A stretch of DNA of 64,000 nt, taken from Fistularia commersonii (Eukaryota; Chordata; Actinopteri; Syngnathiformes; Fistulariidae). The notes under the pieces were generated by a model, which saw nothing but the letters and a program-made list of their open reading frames with translations, searched no databases and had not been told where the DNA came from. A program made the translations under genes and the position numbers. The stretch spans positions 17,665,956 through 17,729,955 of the forward strand of contig JBBMNZ010000014.1 in assembly GCA_037954325.1 (NCBI GenBank), written 5' to 3'. Positions 1 to 12,009 of the stretch are shown here, one piece after another; within the stretch, counting starts at the first letter, position 1, and each line of letters starts with the position of its first letter.

Positions 1-3000
1 CACTCTGTTGCAAAAAAGCTTCAACTCAGTGAGAAAAACACTTTTTGACCATATGGCTATATCTTTTCAAAATGTTGCAGGATCACAATGATTTTGACTT
101 ATATTATGCAGAATCAAGCCCCTTTCAACATATTTCAGCACCAGCAAGCTGCTAGAAAGGAATCTTAAGTTATTGACACTCTTTATCAAAAAAACTTCAA
201 CTCAGTGAGAAAAACACTTTTTGACCGTATGGCTATATCTTTTCAAAATGTTGCAGGATCACAATGATTTTGACTTATATTATGCAGAATCAAGCCCTTT
301 TCAACATATTTCAGCACCAGCAAGCTGCTAGAAAGGAATCTTTAGTTATTGACACTCTTTATCAAAAAAGCTTCAACTTTCTGAGAAAAACACTTTTGGA
401 CCATATGGCTATATCTTTTCAAAATGTTGCAGGATCACAATGATTTTGACTTATATTATGCAGAATCAAGCCCTTTTCAACATATTTCAGCACCAGCAAG
501 CTGCTAGAAAGGAATCTTTAGTTATTGACACTCTGTTGCAAAAAAGCTTCAACTCAGTGAGATAAACACTTTTTGACCGTACGGCTATATCTTTTCAAAA
601 TGTTGCAGGATCACAATGATTTTGACTTACATTATGCAGAATCAAGCCCTTTTCAACATATTTCAGCACCAGCAAGCTGCTAGAAAGGAATCTTTAGTTA
701 TTGACACTCTTTTGCAAAAAAGCTTCAACTCAGTGAGAAAAACACTTTTTGACCATATGGCTATATCTTTTCAAAATGTTGCAGGATCACAATGATTTTG
801 ACTTATATTATGCAGAATCAAGCCCCTTTCAACATATTTCAGCACCAGCAAGCTGCTAGAAAGGAATCTTAAGTTATTGACACTCTTTATCAAAAAAACT
901 TCAACTCAGTGAGAAAAACACTTTTTGACCGTATGGCTATATCTTTTCAAAATGTTGCAGGATCACAATGATTTTGACTTATATTATGCATAATCAAGCC
1001 CTTTTCAACATATTTCAGCACCAGCAAGCTGCTAGAAAGGAATCTTTAGTTATTGACACTCTTTATCAAAAAAGCTTCAACTCAGTGAGATAAACACTTT
1101 TTGACCGTACGGCTATATCTTTTCAAAATGTTGCAGGATCACAATGATTTTGACTTACATTATGCAGAATCAAGCCCTTTTCAACATATTTCAGCACCAG
1201 CAAGCTGCTAGAAAGGAATCTTTAGTTATTGACACTCTGTTGCAAAAAAGCTTCAACTCAGTGAGATAAACACTTTTTGACCGTACGGCTATATCTTTTC
1301 AAAATGTTGCAGGATCACAATGATTTTGACTTACATTATGCAGAATCAAGCCCTTTTCAACATATTTCAGCACCAGCAAGCTGCTAGAAAGGAATCTTTA
1401 GTTATTGACACTCTGTTGCAAAAAAGCTTCAACTCAGTGAGATAAACACTTTTTGACCGTACGGCTATATCTTTTCAAAATATTGCAGGATCACAATGAT
1501 TTTGACTTATATTATGCAGAATCAAGCCCCTTTCAACATATTTCAGCACCAGCAAGCTGCTAGAAAGGAATCTTTAGTTATTGACACTCTTTATCAAAAA
1601 AACTTCAACTCAGTGAGAAAAACACTTTTTGACCGTATGGCTATATCTTTTCAAAATGTTGCAGGATCACAATGATTTTGACTTATATTATGCAGAATCA
1701 AGCCCTTTTCAACATATTTCAGCACCAGCAAGCTGCTAGAAAGGAATCTTTAGTTATTGACACTCTTTATCAAAAAAGCTTCAACTTTGTGAGAAAAACA
1801 CTTTTTGACCATATGGCTATATCTTTTCAAAATGTTGCAGGATCACAATGATTTTGACTTATATTATGCAGAATCAAGCCCCTTTCAACATATTTCAGCA
1901 CCAGCAAGCTGCTAGAAAGGAATCTTAAGTTATTGACACTCTTTATCAAAAAAACTTCAACTCAGTGAGAAAAACACTTTTTGACCGTATGGCTATATCT
2001 TTTCAAAATGTTGCAGGATCACAATGATTTTGACTTATATTATGCAGAATCAAGCCCTTTTCAACATATTTCAGCATTAGCAAGCTGCTAGAAAGGAATC
2101 TTTAGTTATTGACACTCTGTTGCAAAAAAGCTTCAACTCAGTGAGAAAAACACTTTTTGACCATATGGCTATATCTTTTCAAAATGTTGCAGGATCACAA
2201 TGATTTTGACTTATATTATGCAGAATCAAGCCCCTTTCAACATATTTCAGCACCAGCAAGCTGCTAGAAAGGAATCTTTAGTTATTGACACTGTTTATCA
2301 AAAAAGCTTCAACTCAGTGAGATAAACACTTTTTGACCGTATGGCTATATCTTTTCAAAATGTTGCAGGATCACAATGATTTTGACTTATATTATGCATA
2401 ATCAAGCCCTTTTCAACATATTTCAAAACCAGCAAGCTGCTAGAAAGGAATCTTTAGTTATTGACACTCTTTATCAAAAAAGCTTCAACTCAGTGAGATA
2501 AACACTTTTTGACCGTACGGCTATATCTTTTCAAAATGTTGCAGGATCACAATGATTTTGACTTACATTATGCAGAATCAAGCCCTTTTCAACATATTTC
2601 AGCACCAGCAAGCTGCTAGAAAGGAATCTTTAGTTATTGACACTCTGTTGCAAAAAAGCTTCAACTCAGTGAGATAAACACTTTTTGACCGTACGGCTAT
2701 ATCTTTTCAAAATGTTGCAGGATCACAATGATTTTGACTTACATTATGCAGAATCAAGCCCTTTTCAACATATTTCAGCACCAGCAAGCTGCTAGAAAGG
2801 AATCTTTAGTTATTGACACTCTGTTGCAAAAAAGCTTCAACTCAGTGAGATAAACACTTTTTGACCGTACGGCTATATCTTTTCAAAATATTGCAGGATC
2901 ACAATGATTTTGACTTATATTATGCAGAATCAAGCCCCTTTCAACATATTTCAGCACCAGCAAGCTGCTAGAAAGGAATCTTTAGTTATTGACACTCTTT

Positions 3001-3871
3001 ATCAAAAAAACTTCAACTCAGTGAGAAAAACACTTTTTGACCGTATGGCTATATCTTTTCAAAATGTTGCAGGATCACAATGATTTTGACTTATATTATG
3101 CAGAATCAAGCCCTTTTCAACATATTTCAGCACCAGCAAGCTGCTAGAAAGGAATCTTTAGTTATTGACACTCTTTATCAAAAAAGCTTCAACTTTGTGA
3201 GAAAAACACTTTTTGACCATATGGCTATATCTTTTCAAAATGTTGCAGGATCACAATGATTTTGACTTATATTATGCAGAATCAAGCCCCTTTCAACATA
3301 TTTCAGCACCAGCAAGCTGCTAGAAAGGAATCTTAAGTTATTGACACTCTTTATCAAAAAAACTTCAACTCAGTGAGAAAAACACTTTTGACCGTATGGC
3401 TATATCTTTTCAAAATGTTGCAGGATCACAATGATTTTGACTTATATTATGCAGAATCAAGCCCTTTTCAACATATTTCAGCATTAGCAAGCTGCTAGAA
3501 AGGAATCTTTAGTTACTGACACTCTGTTGCAAAAAAGCTTCAACTCAGTGAGAAAAACACTTTTTGACCATATGGCTATAACTTTTCAAAATGTTGCAGG
3601 ATCACAATGATTTTGACTTATATTATGCAGAATCAAGCCCCTTTCAACATATTTCAGCACCAGCAAGCTGCTAGAAAGGAATCTTTAGTTATTGACACTC
3701 TTTATCAAAAAAGCTTCAACTCAGTGAGAAAAACACTTTTTGACCGTATGGCTATATCTTTTCAAAATGTTGCAGGATCACAATGATTTTGACTTACATT
3801 ATGCAGAATCAAGCCCTTTTCAACATATATCAGCACCAGCAAGCTGCTAGAAAGGAATCTTTAGTTATTGA
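1..3871 (+). repeat. Block A HOR copy A1 (22 monomers)
   Basis: Bases from 1 onward match those from 3872 onward at a shift of 3,871 (22 x 176 minus one base). Shared marks include the AATCTTAAGT variant at 164 and 868 against 4035 and 4739, and AACTTTCTGAG near 376 against 4247. The left edge is set by the window, so the true start is unknown. It contains a direct 8-monomer duplication listed separately. Confidence 0.85.
930..3744 (+). repeat. 8-mer direct duplication inside A1
   Basis: A segment of about 1,408 bp (8 x 176) is repeated directly, roughly 930-2337 and 2338-3744. Shared marks are the rare TATTGCAGGA at 1481 and 2889, TGCATAATC near 985 and 2393, CAGCATTAGC at 2072 and 3479, and AATCTTAAGT at 1924 and 3332. 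The second copy has a one-base T loss (CACTTTTGACC) near 3385. Edges are estimated from where markers stop agreeing. Confidence 0.8.
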
Positions 3872-6335
3872 CACTCTGTTGCAAAAAAGCTTCAACTCAG
3901 TGAGAAAAACACTTTTTGACCATATGGCTATATCTTTTCAAAATGTTGCAGGATCACAATGATTTTGACTTATATTATGCAGAATCAAGCCCCTTTCAAC
4001 ATATTTCAGCACCAGCAAGCTGCTAGAAAGGAATCTTAAGTTATTGACACTCTTTATCAAAAAAACTTCAACTCAGTGAGAAAAACACTTTTTGACCGTA
4101 TGGCTATATCTTTTCAAAATGTTGCAGGATCACAATGATTTTGACTTATATTATGCAGAATCAAGCCCTTTTCAACATATTTCAGCACCAGCAAGCTGCT
4201 AGAAAGGAATCTTTAGTTATTGACACTCTTTATCAAAAAAGCTTCAACTTTCTGAGAAAAACACTTTTGGACCATATGGCTATATCTTTTCAAAATGTTG
4301 CAGGATCACAATGATTTTGACTTATATTATGCAGAATCAAGCCCTTTTCAACATATTTCAGCACCAGCAAGCTGCTAGAAAGGAATCTTTAGTTATTGAC
4401 ACTCTGTTGCAAAAAAGCTTCAACTCAGTGAGATAAACACTTTTTGACCGTACGGCTATATCTTTTCAAAATGTTGTAGGATCACAATGATTTTGACTTA
4501 CATTATGCAGAATCAAGCCCTTTTCAACATATTTCAGCACCAGCAAGCTGCTAGAAAGGAATCTTTAGTTATTGACACTCTTTTGCAAAAAAGCTTCAAC
4601 TCAGTGAGAAAAACACTTTTTGACCATATGGCTATATCTTTTCAAAATGTTGCAGGATCACAATGATTTTGACTTATATTATGCAGAATCAAGCCCCTTT
4701 CAACATATTTCAGCACCAGCAAGCTGCTAGAAAGGAATCTTAAGTTATTGACACTCTTTATCAAAAAAACTTCAACTCAGTGAGAAAAACACTTTTTGAC
4801 CGTATGGCTATATCTTTTCAAAATGTTGCAGGATCACAATGATTTTGACTTACATTATGCAGAATCAAGCCCTTTTCAACATATTTCAGCACCAGCAAGC
4901 TGCTAGAAAGGAATCTTTAGTTATTGACACTCTGTTGCAAAAAAGCTTCAACTCAGTGAGATAAACACTTTTTGACCGTACGGCTATATCTTTTCAAAAT
5001 GTTGCAGGATCACAATGATTTTGACTTACATTATGCAGAATCAAGCCCTTTTCAACATATTTCAGCACCAGCAAGCTGCTAGAAAGGAATCTTTAGTTAT
5101 TGACACTCTTTATCAAAAAAGCTTCAACTCAGTGAGATAAACACTTTTTGACCGTACGGCTATATCTTTTCAAAATGTTGCAGGATCACAATGATTTTGA
5201 CTTACATTATGCAGAATCAAGCCCTTTTCAACATATTTCAGCACCAGCAAGCTGCTAGAAAGGAATCTTTAGTTATTGACACTCTGTTGCAAAAAAGCTT
5301 CAACTCAGTGAGATAAACACTTTTTGACCGTACGGCTATATCTTTTCAAAATGTTGCAGGATCACAATGATTTTGACTTACATTATGCAGAATCAAGCCC
5401 TTTTCAACATATTTCAGCACCAGCAAGCTGCTAGAAAGGAATCTTTAGTTATTGACACTCTGTTGCAAAAAAGCTTCAACTCAGTGAGATAAACACTTTT
5501 TGACCGTACGGCTATATCTTTTCAAAATATTGCAGGATCACAATGATTTTGACTTATATTATGCAGAATCAAGCCCCTTTCAACATATTTCAGCACCAGC
5601 AAGCTGCTAGAAAGGAATCTTTAGTTATTGACACTCTTTATCAAAAAAACTTCAACTCAGTGAGAAAAACACTTTTTGACCGTATGGCTATATCTTTTCA
5701 AAATGTTGCAGGATCACAATGATTTTGACTTATATTATGCAGAATCAAGCCCTTTTCAACATATTTCAGCACCAGCAAGCTGCTAGAAAGGAATCTTTAG
5801 TTATTGACACTCTTTATCAAAAAAGCTTCAACTTTGTGAGAAAAACACTTTTTGACCATATGGCTATATCTTTTCAAAATGTTGCAGGATCACAATGATT
5901 TTGACTTATATTATGCAGAATCAAGCCCTTTTCAACATATTTCAGCATTAGCAAGCTGCTAGAAAGGAATCTTTAGTTATTGACACTCTGTTGCAAAAAA
6001 GCTTCAACTCAGTGAGAAAAACACTTTTTGACCATATGGCTATATCTTTTCAAAATGTTGCAGGATCACAATGATTTTGACTTATATTATGCAGAATCAA
6101 GCCCCTTTCAACATATTTCAGCACCAGCAAGCTGCTAGAAAGGAATCTTTAGTTATTGACACTCTTTATCAAAAAAGCTTCAACTCAGTGAGAAAAACAC
6201 TTTTTGACCGTATGGCTATATCTTTTCAAAATGTTGCAGGATCACAATGATTTTGACTTACATTATGCAGAATCAAGCCCTTTTCAACATATTTCAGCAC
6301 CAGCAAGCTGCTAGAAAGGAATCTTTAGTTATTGA
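3872..6335 (+). repeat. Block A HOR copy A2 (14 monomers)
   Basis: This copy starts in the same phase as A1 and is followed by A3 after 2,464 bp, exactly 14 monomers. It lacks the 8-mer duplication of A1. It also lacks one AATCTTAAGT monomer: TATTGCAGG to CAGCATTAGC is 415 bp here (5528 to 5943) against 591 bp in A1. Size difference between A1 and A2 is therefore whole-monomer gain and loss. Confidence 0.85.
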
Positions 6336-8080
6336 CACTCTGTTGCAAAAAAGCTTCAACTCAGTGAGAAAAACACTTTTTGACCATATGGCTATATCTT
6401 TTCAAAATGTTGCAGGATCACAATGATTTTGACTTATATTATGCAGAATCAAGCCCCTTTCAACATATTTCAGCACCAGCAAGCTGCTAGAAAGGAATCT
6501 TAAGTTATTGACACTCTTTATCAAAAAAACTTCAACTCAGTGAGAAAAACACTTTTTGACCGTATGGCTATATCTTTTCAAAATGTTGCAGGATCACAAT
6601 GATTTTTGACTTATATTATGCAGAATCAAGCCCTTTTCAACATATTTCAGCACCAGCAAGCTGCTAGAAAGGAATCTTTAGTTATTGACACTCTTTATCA
6701 AAAAAGCTTCAACTTTCTGAGAAAAACACTTTTTGACCATATGGCTATATCTTTTCAAAATGTTGCAGGATCACAATGATTTTGACTTATATTATGCAGA
6801 ATCAAGCCCTTTTCAACATATTTCAGCACCAGCAAGCTGCTAGAAAGGAATCTTTAGTTATTGACACTCTGTTTCAAAAAAGCTTCAACTCAGTGAGATA
6901 AACACTTTTTGACCGTACGGCTATATCTTTTCAAAATGTTGCAGGATCACAATGATTTTGACTTACATTATGCAGAATCAAGCCCTTTTCAACATATTTC
7001 AGCACCAGCAAGCTGCTAGAAAGGAATCTTTAGTTATTGACACTCTTTTGCAAAAAAGCTTCAACTCAGTGAGAAAAACACTTTTTGACCATATGGCTAT
7101 ATCTTTTCAAAATGTTGCAGGATCACAATGATTTTGACTTATATTATGCAAAATCAAGCCCTTTTCAACATATTTCAGCACCAGCAAGCTGCTAGAAAGG
7201 AATCTTTAGTTATTGACACTCTTTATCAAAAAAGCTTCAACTTTGTGAGAAAAACACTTTTTGACCATATGGCTATATCTTTTCAAAATGTTGCAGGATC
7301 ACAATGATTTTGACTTATATTATGCAGAATCAAGCCCTTTTCAACATATTTCAGCACCAGCAAGCTGCTAGAAAGGAATCTTTAGTTATTGACACTCTGT
7401 TGCAAAAAAGCTTCAACTCAGTGAGATAAACACTTTTTGACCGTACGGCTATATCTTTTCAAAATGTTGCAGGATCACAATGATTTTGACTTACATTATG
7501 CAGAATCAAGCCCTTTTCAACATATTTCAGCACCAGCAAGCTGCTAGAAAGGAATCTTTAGTTATTGACACTCTGTTGCAAAAAAGCTTCAACTCAGTGA
7601 GATAAACACTTTTTGACCGTACGGCTATATCTTTTCAAAATGTTGCAGGATCACAATGATTTTGACTTATATTATGCAGAATCAAGCCCCTTTCAACATA
7701 TTTCAGCACCAGCAAGCTGCTAGAAAGGAATCTTTAGTTATTGACACTCTTTATCAAAAAAGCTTCATCTTTGTGAGAAAAACACTTTTTGACCATATGG
7801 CTATATCTTTTCAAAATGTTGCAGGATCACAATGATTTTGACTTATATTATGCTGAATCAAGCCCTTTTCAACATATTTCAGCACCAGCAAGCTGCTAGA
7901 AAGGAATCTTTAGTTATTGACACTCTTTTGCAAAAAAGCTTCAACTCAGTGAGAAAAACACTTTTTGACCATATGGCTATATCGTTTCAAAATGTTGCAG
8001 GATCACAATGATTTTGACTTATATTATGCAGAATCAAGCCCTTTTCAACATATTTCAGCACCAGCAAGCTGCTAGAAAGG
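6336..8080 (+). repeat. Block A HOR copy A3 (partial) and transition
   Basis: This begins as a third copy of A: AATCTTAAGT at 6499 lies 2,464 bp after 4035, AACTTTCTGAG recurs, and CTCTTTTGC recurs near 7045. From about 7,100 the marker order departs from A1 and A2 and becomes a mixture of A-type monomers. One monomer has an extra T (GATTTTTGAC near 6601). The right edge is approximate. Confidence 0.7.
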
Positions 8081-9020
8081 AATCTTTAGTTATTGACACT
8101 CTTTATCAAAAAAGCTTCAACTCAGTGAGAAAAACACTTTTTGACCGTATGGCTATATCTTTTCAAAATGTTGCAGGATCACAATGATTTTGACTTATAT
8201 TATGCAGAATCAAGCCCTTTTCAACATATTTCAGCACCAGCAAGCTGCTAGAAAGGAATCTTTAGTTATTGACACTCTTTATCAAAATCGCTTCAACTCA
8301 GTGAGATAAACACTTTTTGACCGTACGGCTATATCTTTTCAAAATGTTGCAGGATCACAATGATTTTGACTTACATTATGCAGAATAAAGCCCTTTTCAA
8401 CATATTTCAGCACCAGTAAGCTGCTAGAAAGGAATCTTTAGTTATTGACACTCTGTTGCAAAAAAGCTTCAACTCAGTGAGATAAACACTTTTTGACCAT
8501 ATGGCTATATCTTTTCAAAATGTTGCAGGATCACAATGATTTTGACTTATATTATGCAGAATCAAGCCCTTTTCAACATATTTCAGCACCAGCAAGCTGC
8601 TAGAAAGGAATCTTTAGTTATTGACACTCTTTATCAAAAAAGCTTCAACTCAGTGAGAAAAACACTTTTTGACCGTATGGCTATATCTTTTCAAAATGTT
8701 GCAGGATCACAATGATTTTGACTCATATTATGCAGAATCAAGCCCTTTCCAACATATTTCAGCACCAGCAAGCTGCTAGAAAGGAATCTTTAGTTATTGA
8801 CACTCTGTTGCAAAAAAGCTTCAACTCAGTGAGAAAAACACTTTTTGACCGTATGGCTATATCTTTTCAAAATGTTGCAGGATCACAATGATTTTGACTT
8901 ATATTATGCAGAATCAAGCCCTTTCCAACATATTTCAGCACCAGCAAGCTGCTAGAAAGGAATCTTTAGTTATTGACACTCTTTATCAAAAAAGCTTCAA
9001 CTCAGTGAGAAAAACACTTT
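8080..9020 (+). repeat. Block B 17-mer HOR, leading partial copy
   Basis: The marker set AAAATCGC with GATAAAC and TACGG near 8285 matches the set near 11,274 at the B period. Upstream of about 8,080 the match to the B unit at that shift fails (CCATATGG with ATCGTTTC near 7,975 against TACGG with ATTTTTTC near 10,965). The start is estimated from this. Confidence 0.7.
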
Positions 9021-12009
9021 TTGACCGTATGGCTATATCGTTTCAAAATGTTGCAGGATCACAATGATTTTTACTTAATTATGCAGAATCAAGCCCTTTT
9101 ACACATATTTCAGCACCAGCAAGCTGCTAGAAAGGAATCTTTAGTTATTGACACTCTGTTGCAAAAAAGCTTCAACTCAGTGAGAAAAACACTTTTTGAC
9201 CATATGGCTATATCTTTTCAAAATGTTGCAGGATCACAATGATTTTTACTTATATTATGCAGAATCAAGCCCTTTTCAACATATTTCAGCACTAGCAAGC
9301 TGCTAGAAAGGAATCTTTAGTTATTGACACTCTATCAAAAAAGCTTCAACTCAGTGAGATAAACACTTTTTGACCGTATGGCTATATCTTTTCAAAATGT
9401 TGCAGGATCACAATGATTATGACTTATATTATGCATAATCAAGCCCTTTTTAACACATTTCAGCACTAGCAAGCTGCTAGAAAGGAATCTTTAGTTATTG
9501 ACACTCTTTATCAAAATCGCTTCAACTCAGTGAGATAAACACTTTTTGACCGTATGGCTATATCTTTTCAAAAGGTTGCAGGATCACAATGATTTTGACT
9601 TATATTATGCAGAATCAAGCCCTTTTCAACATATTTCAGCACCAGCAAGCTGCTAGAAAGGAATCTTTAGTTATTGACACTCTGTTGCAAAAAAGCTTCA
9701 ACTCAGTGAGAAAAACACTTTTTGACCGTATGGCTATATCTTTTCAAAATGTTGCAGGATCACAATGATTTTGACTTATATTATGCAGAATCAAGCCCTT
9801 TCTAACATATTTCAGCACCAGCAAGCTGCTAGAAAGGAATCTTTAGTTATTGACACTCTTTATCAAAAAAGCTTCAACTCAGTGAGAAAAACACTTTTTG
9901 ACCGTATGGCTATATCTTTTCAAAATGTTGCAGGATCACAATGATTTTGACTTATATTATGCAGAATCAAGCCCTTTCCAACATATTTCAGCACCAGCAA
10001 GCTGCTAGAAAGGAATCTATAGTTATTGACACTCTTTATCAAAAACGCTTCAACTCAGTGAGAAAAACACTTTTTGACCGTATGGCTATATCTTTTCAAA
10101 ATGTTGCAGGATCACAATGATTTTGACTTATATTATGCAAGTTCAAGCCATTTTCAACATATTTCAGCACCAGCAAGCTGCTAGAAAGGAATCTTTAGTT
10201 ATTGACAATCTTTATCAAAAAAGCTTCAACTCAGTGAGATAAACACTTTTTGACCGTATGGCTATATCTTTTCAAAATGTTGCAGGATCACAATGATTTG
10301 GACTTACATTATGCAGAATCAAGCCCTTTTCAACATATTTCAGCACCAGCAAGCTGCTAGAAAGGAATCTTTAGTTATTGACACTCTGTTGCAAAAAAGC
10401 TTCAACTCAGTGAGAAAAACACTTTTTGACTGTATGGCTATATCTTTTCAAAATGTTGCAGGATCACAATGATTTTGACTTATATTATGCAGAATCAAGC
10501 CCTTTTCAACATATTTCAGCACCAGCAAGCTGCTAGAAAGGAATCTTTAGTTATTGACACTCTTTATCAAAAAAGCTTCAACTCAGTGAGAAAAACACTT
10601 TTTGACCGTATGGCTATATCTTTTCAAAATGTTGCAGGATCACAATGATTTTTACTTATGTTATGCAGAATCAAGCCCTTTTCAACATATTTCAGCACCA
10701 GCAAGCTGCTAGAAAGGAATCTTTAGTTATTGACACTCTTTATCAAAAAAGCTTCAACTCAGTGAGATAAACACTTTTTGACCGTATGGCTATATCTTTT
10801 CAAAATGTTGCAGGATCACAATGATTTTGACTTATATTATGCAGAATCAAGCCCTTTTTAACATATTTCAGCACCAGCAAGCTGCTAGAAAGGAATCTTT
10901 AGTTATTGACACTCTTTATCAAAAAAGCTTCAACTCAGTGAGAAAAACACTTTTTGACCGTACGGCTATATTTTTTCAAAATGTTGCAGGATCACAATGA
11001 TTTTGACTTATATTATGCAGAATCAAGCCCTTTTCAACATATATCAGCACCAGCAAGCTGCTAGAAAGGAATCTTTAGTTATTGACACTCTTTATCAAAA
11101 AAGCTTCAACTCAGTGAGAAAAACACTTTTTGACCGTATGGCTATATCTTTTCAAAATGTTGCAGGATCACAATGATTTTGACTTATATTATGCAGAATC
11201 AAGCCCTTTCCAACATATTTCAGCACCAGCAAGCTGCTAGAAAGGAATCTTTAGTTATTGACACTCTTTATCAAAATCGCTTCAACTCAGTGAGATAAAC
11301 ACTTTTTGACCGTACGGCTATATCTTTTCAAAATGTTGCAGGATCACAATGATTTTGACTTACATTATGCAGAATCAAGCCCTTTTAAACATATTTCATC
11401 ACCAGCAAGCTGCTAGAAAGGAATCTTTAGTTATTGACACTCTTTATCAAAAAAGCTTCAACTCAGTGAGAAAAACACTTTTTGACCGTATGGCTATATC
11501 TTTTCAAAATGTTGCAGGATCACAATGATTTTGACTTATATTATGCAGAATCAAGCCCTTTCCAACATATTTCAGCACCAGCAAGCTGCTAGAAAGGAAT
11601 CTTTAGTTATTGACACTCTTTATCAAAAAAGCTTCAACTCAGTGAGAAAAACACTTTTTGACCGTATGGCTATATCTTTTCAAAATGTTGCAGGATCACA
11701 ATAATTTTGACTTATATTATGCAGAATCAAGCCCTTTCCAACATATTTCAGCACCAGCAAGCTGCTAGAAAGGAATCTTTAGTTATTGACACTCTGTTGC
11801 AAAAAAGCTTCAACTCAGTGAGAAAAACACTTTTTGACCGTATGGCTATATCTTTTCAAAATGTTGCAGGATCACAATGATTTTGACTTATATTATGCAG
11901 AATCAAGCCCTTTCCAACATATTTCAGCACTAGCAAGCTGCTAGAAAGGAATCTTTAGTTATTGACACTCTTTATCAAAAAAGCTTCAACTCAGTGAGAA
12001 AAACACTTT
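9021..12009 (+). repeat. Block B 17-mer HOR copy B1 (2,989 bp)
   Basis: Seventeen monomers with a fixed marker order: ATCGTTTC with ACTTAATTATG (one base short), the short CTCTATC monomer near 9331 (two bases short), AAAAGGTTGC at 9570, TGCAAGTTCAAGCC near 10137, GATTTGGAC near 10295, ATTTTTTC near 10968, TTTCATCACC near 11393 and ATAATTTTGAC near 11700. The indels total -3, giving 2,992 - 3 = 2,989 as observed. About nine differences from B2 were noticed by eye. Confidence 0.9.

Noticed and set aside
9021..9242. Plus-strand open frame of 73 codons, repeated at 12010 and 15000 and, in related forms, at 24894, 25027, 30345, 30478, 37732, 37865, 46840 and 49832
   Set aside because: Each is the satellite monomer read through in one frame where base changes or small indels remove the usual stops. 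The peptides are low-information translations of the repeat. The 176-bp period shifts frame every unit, and most monomers have stops in the same place.
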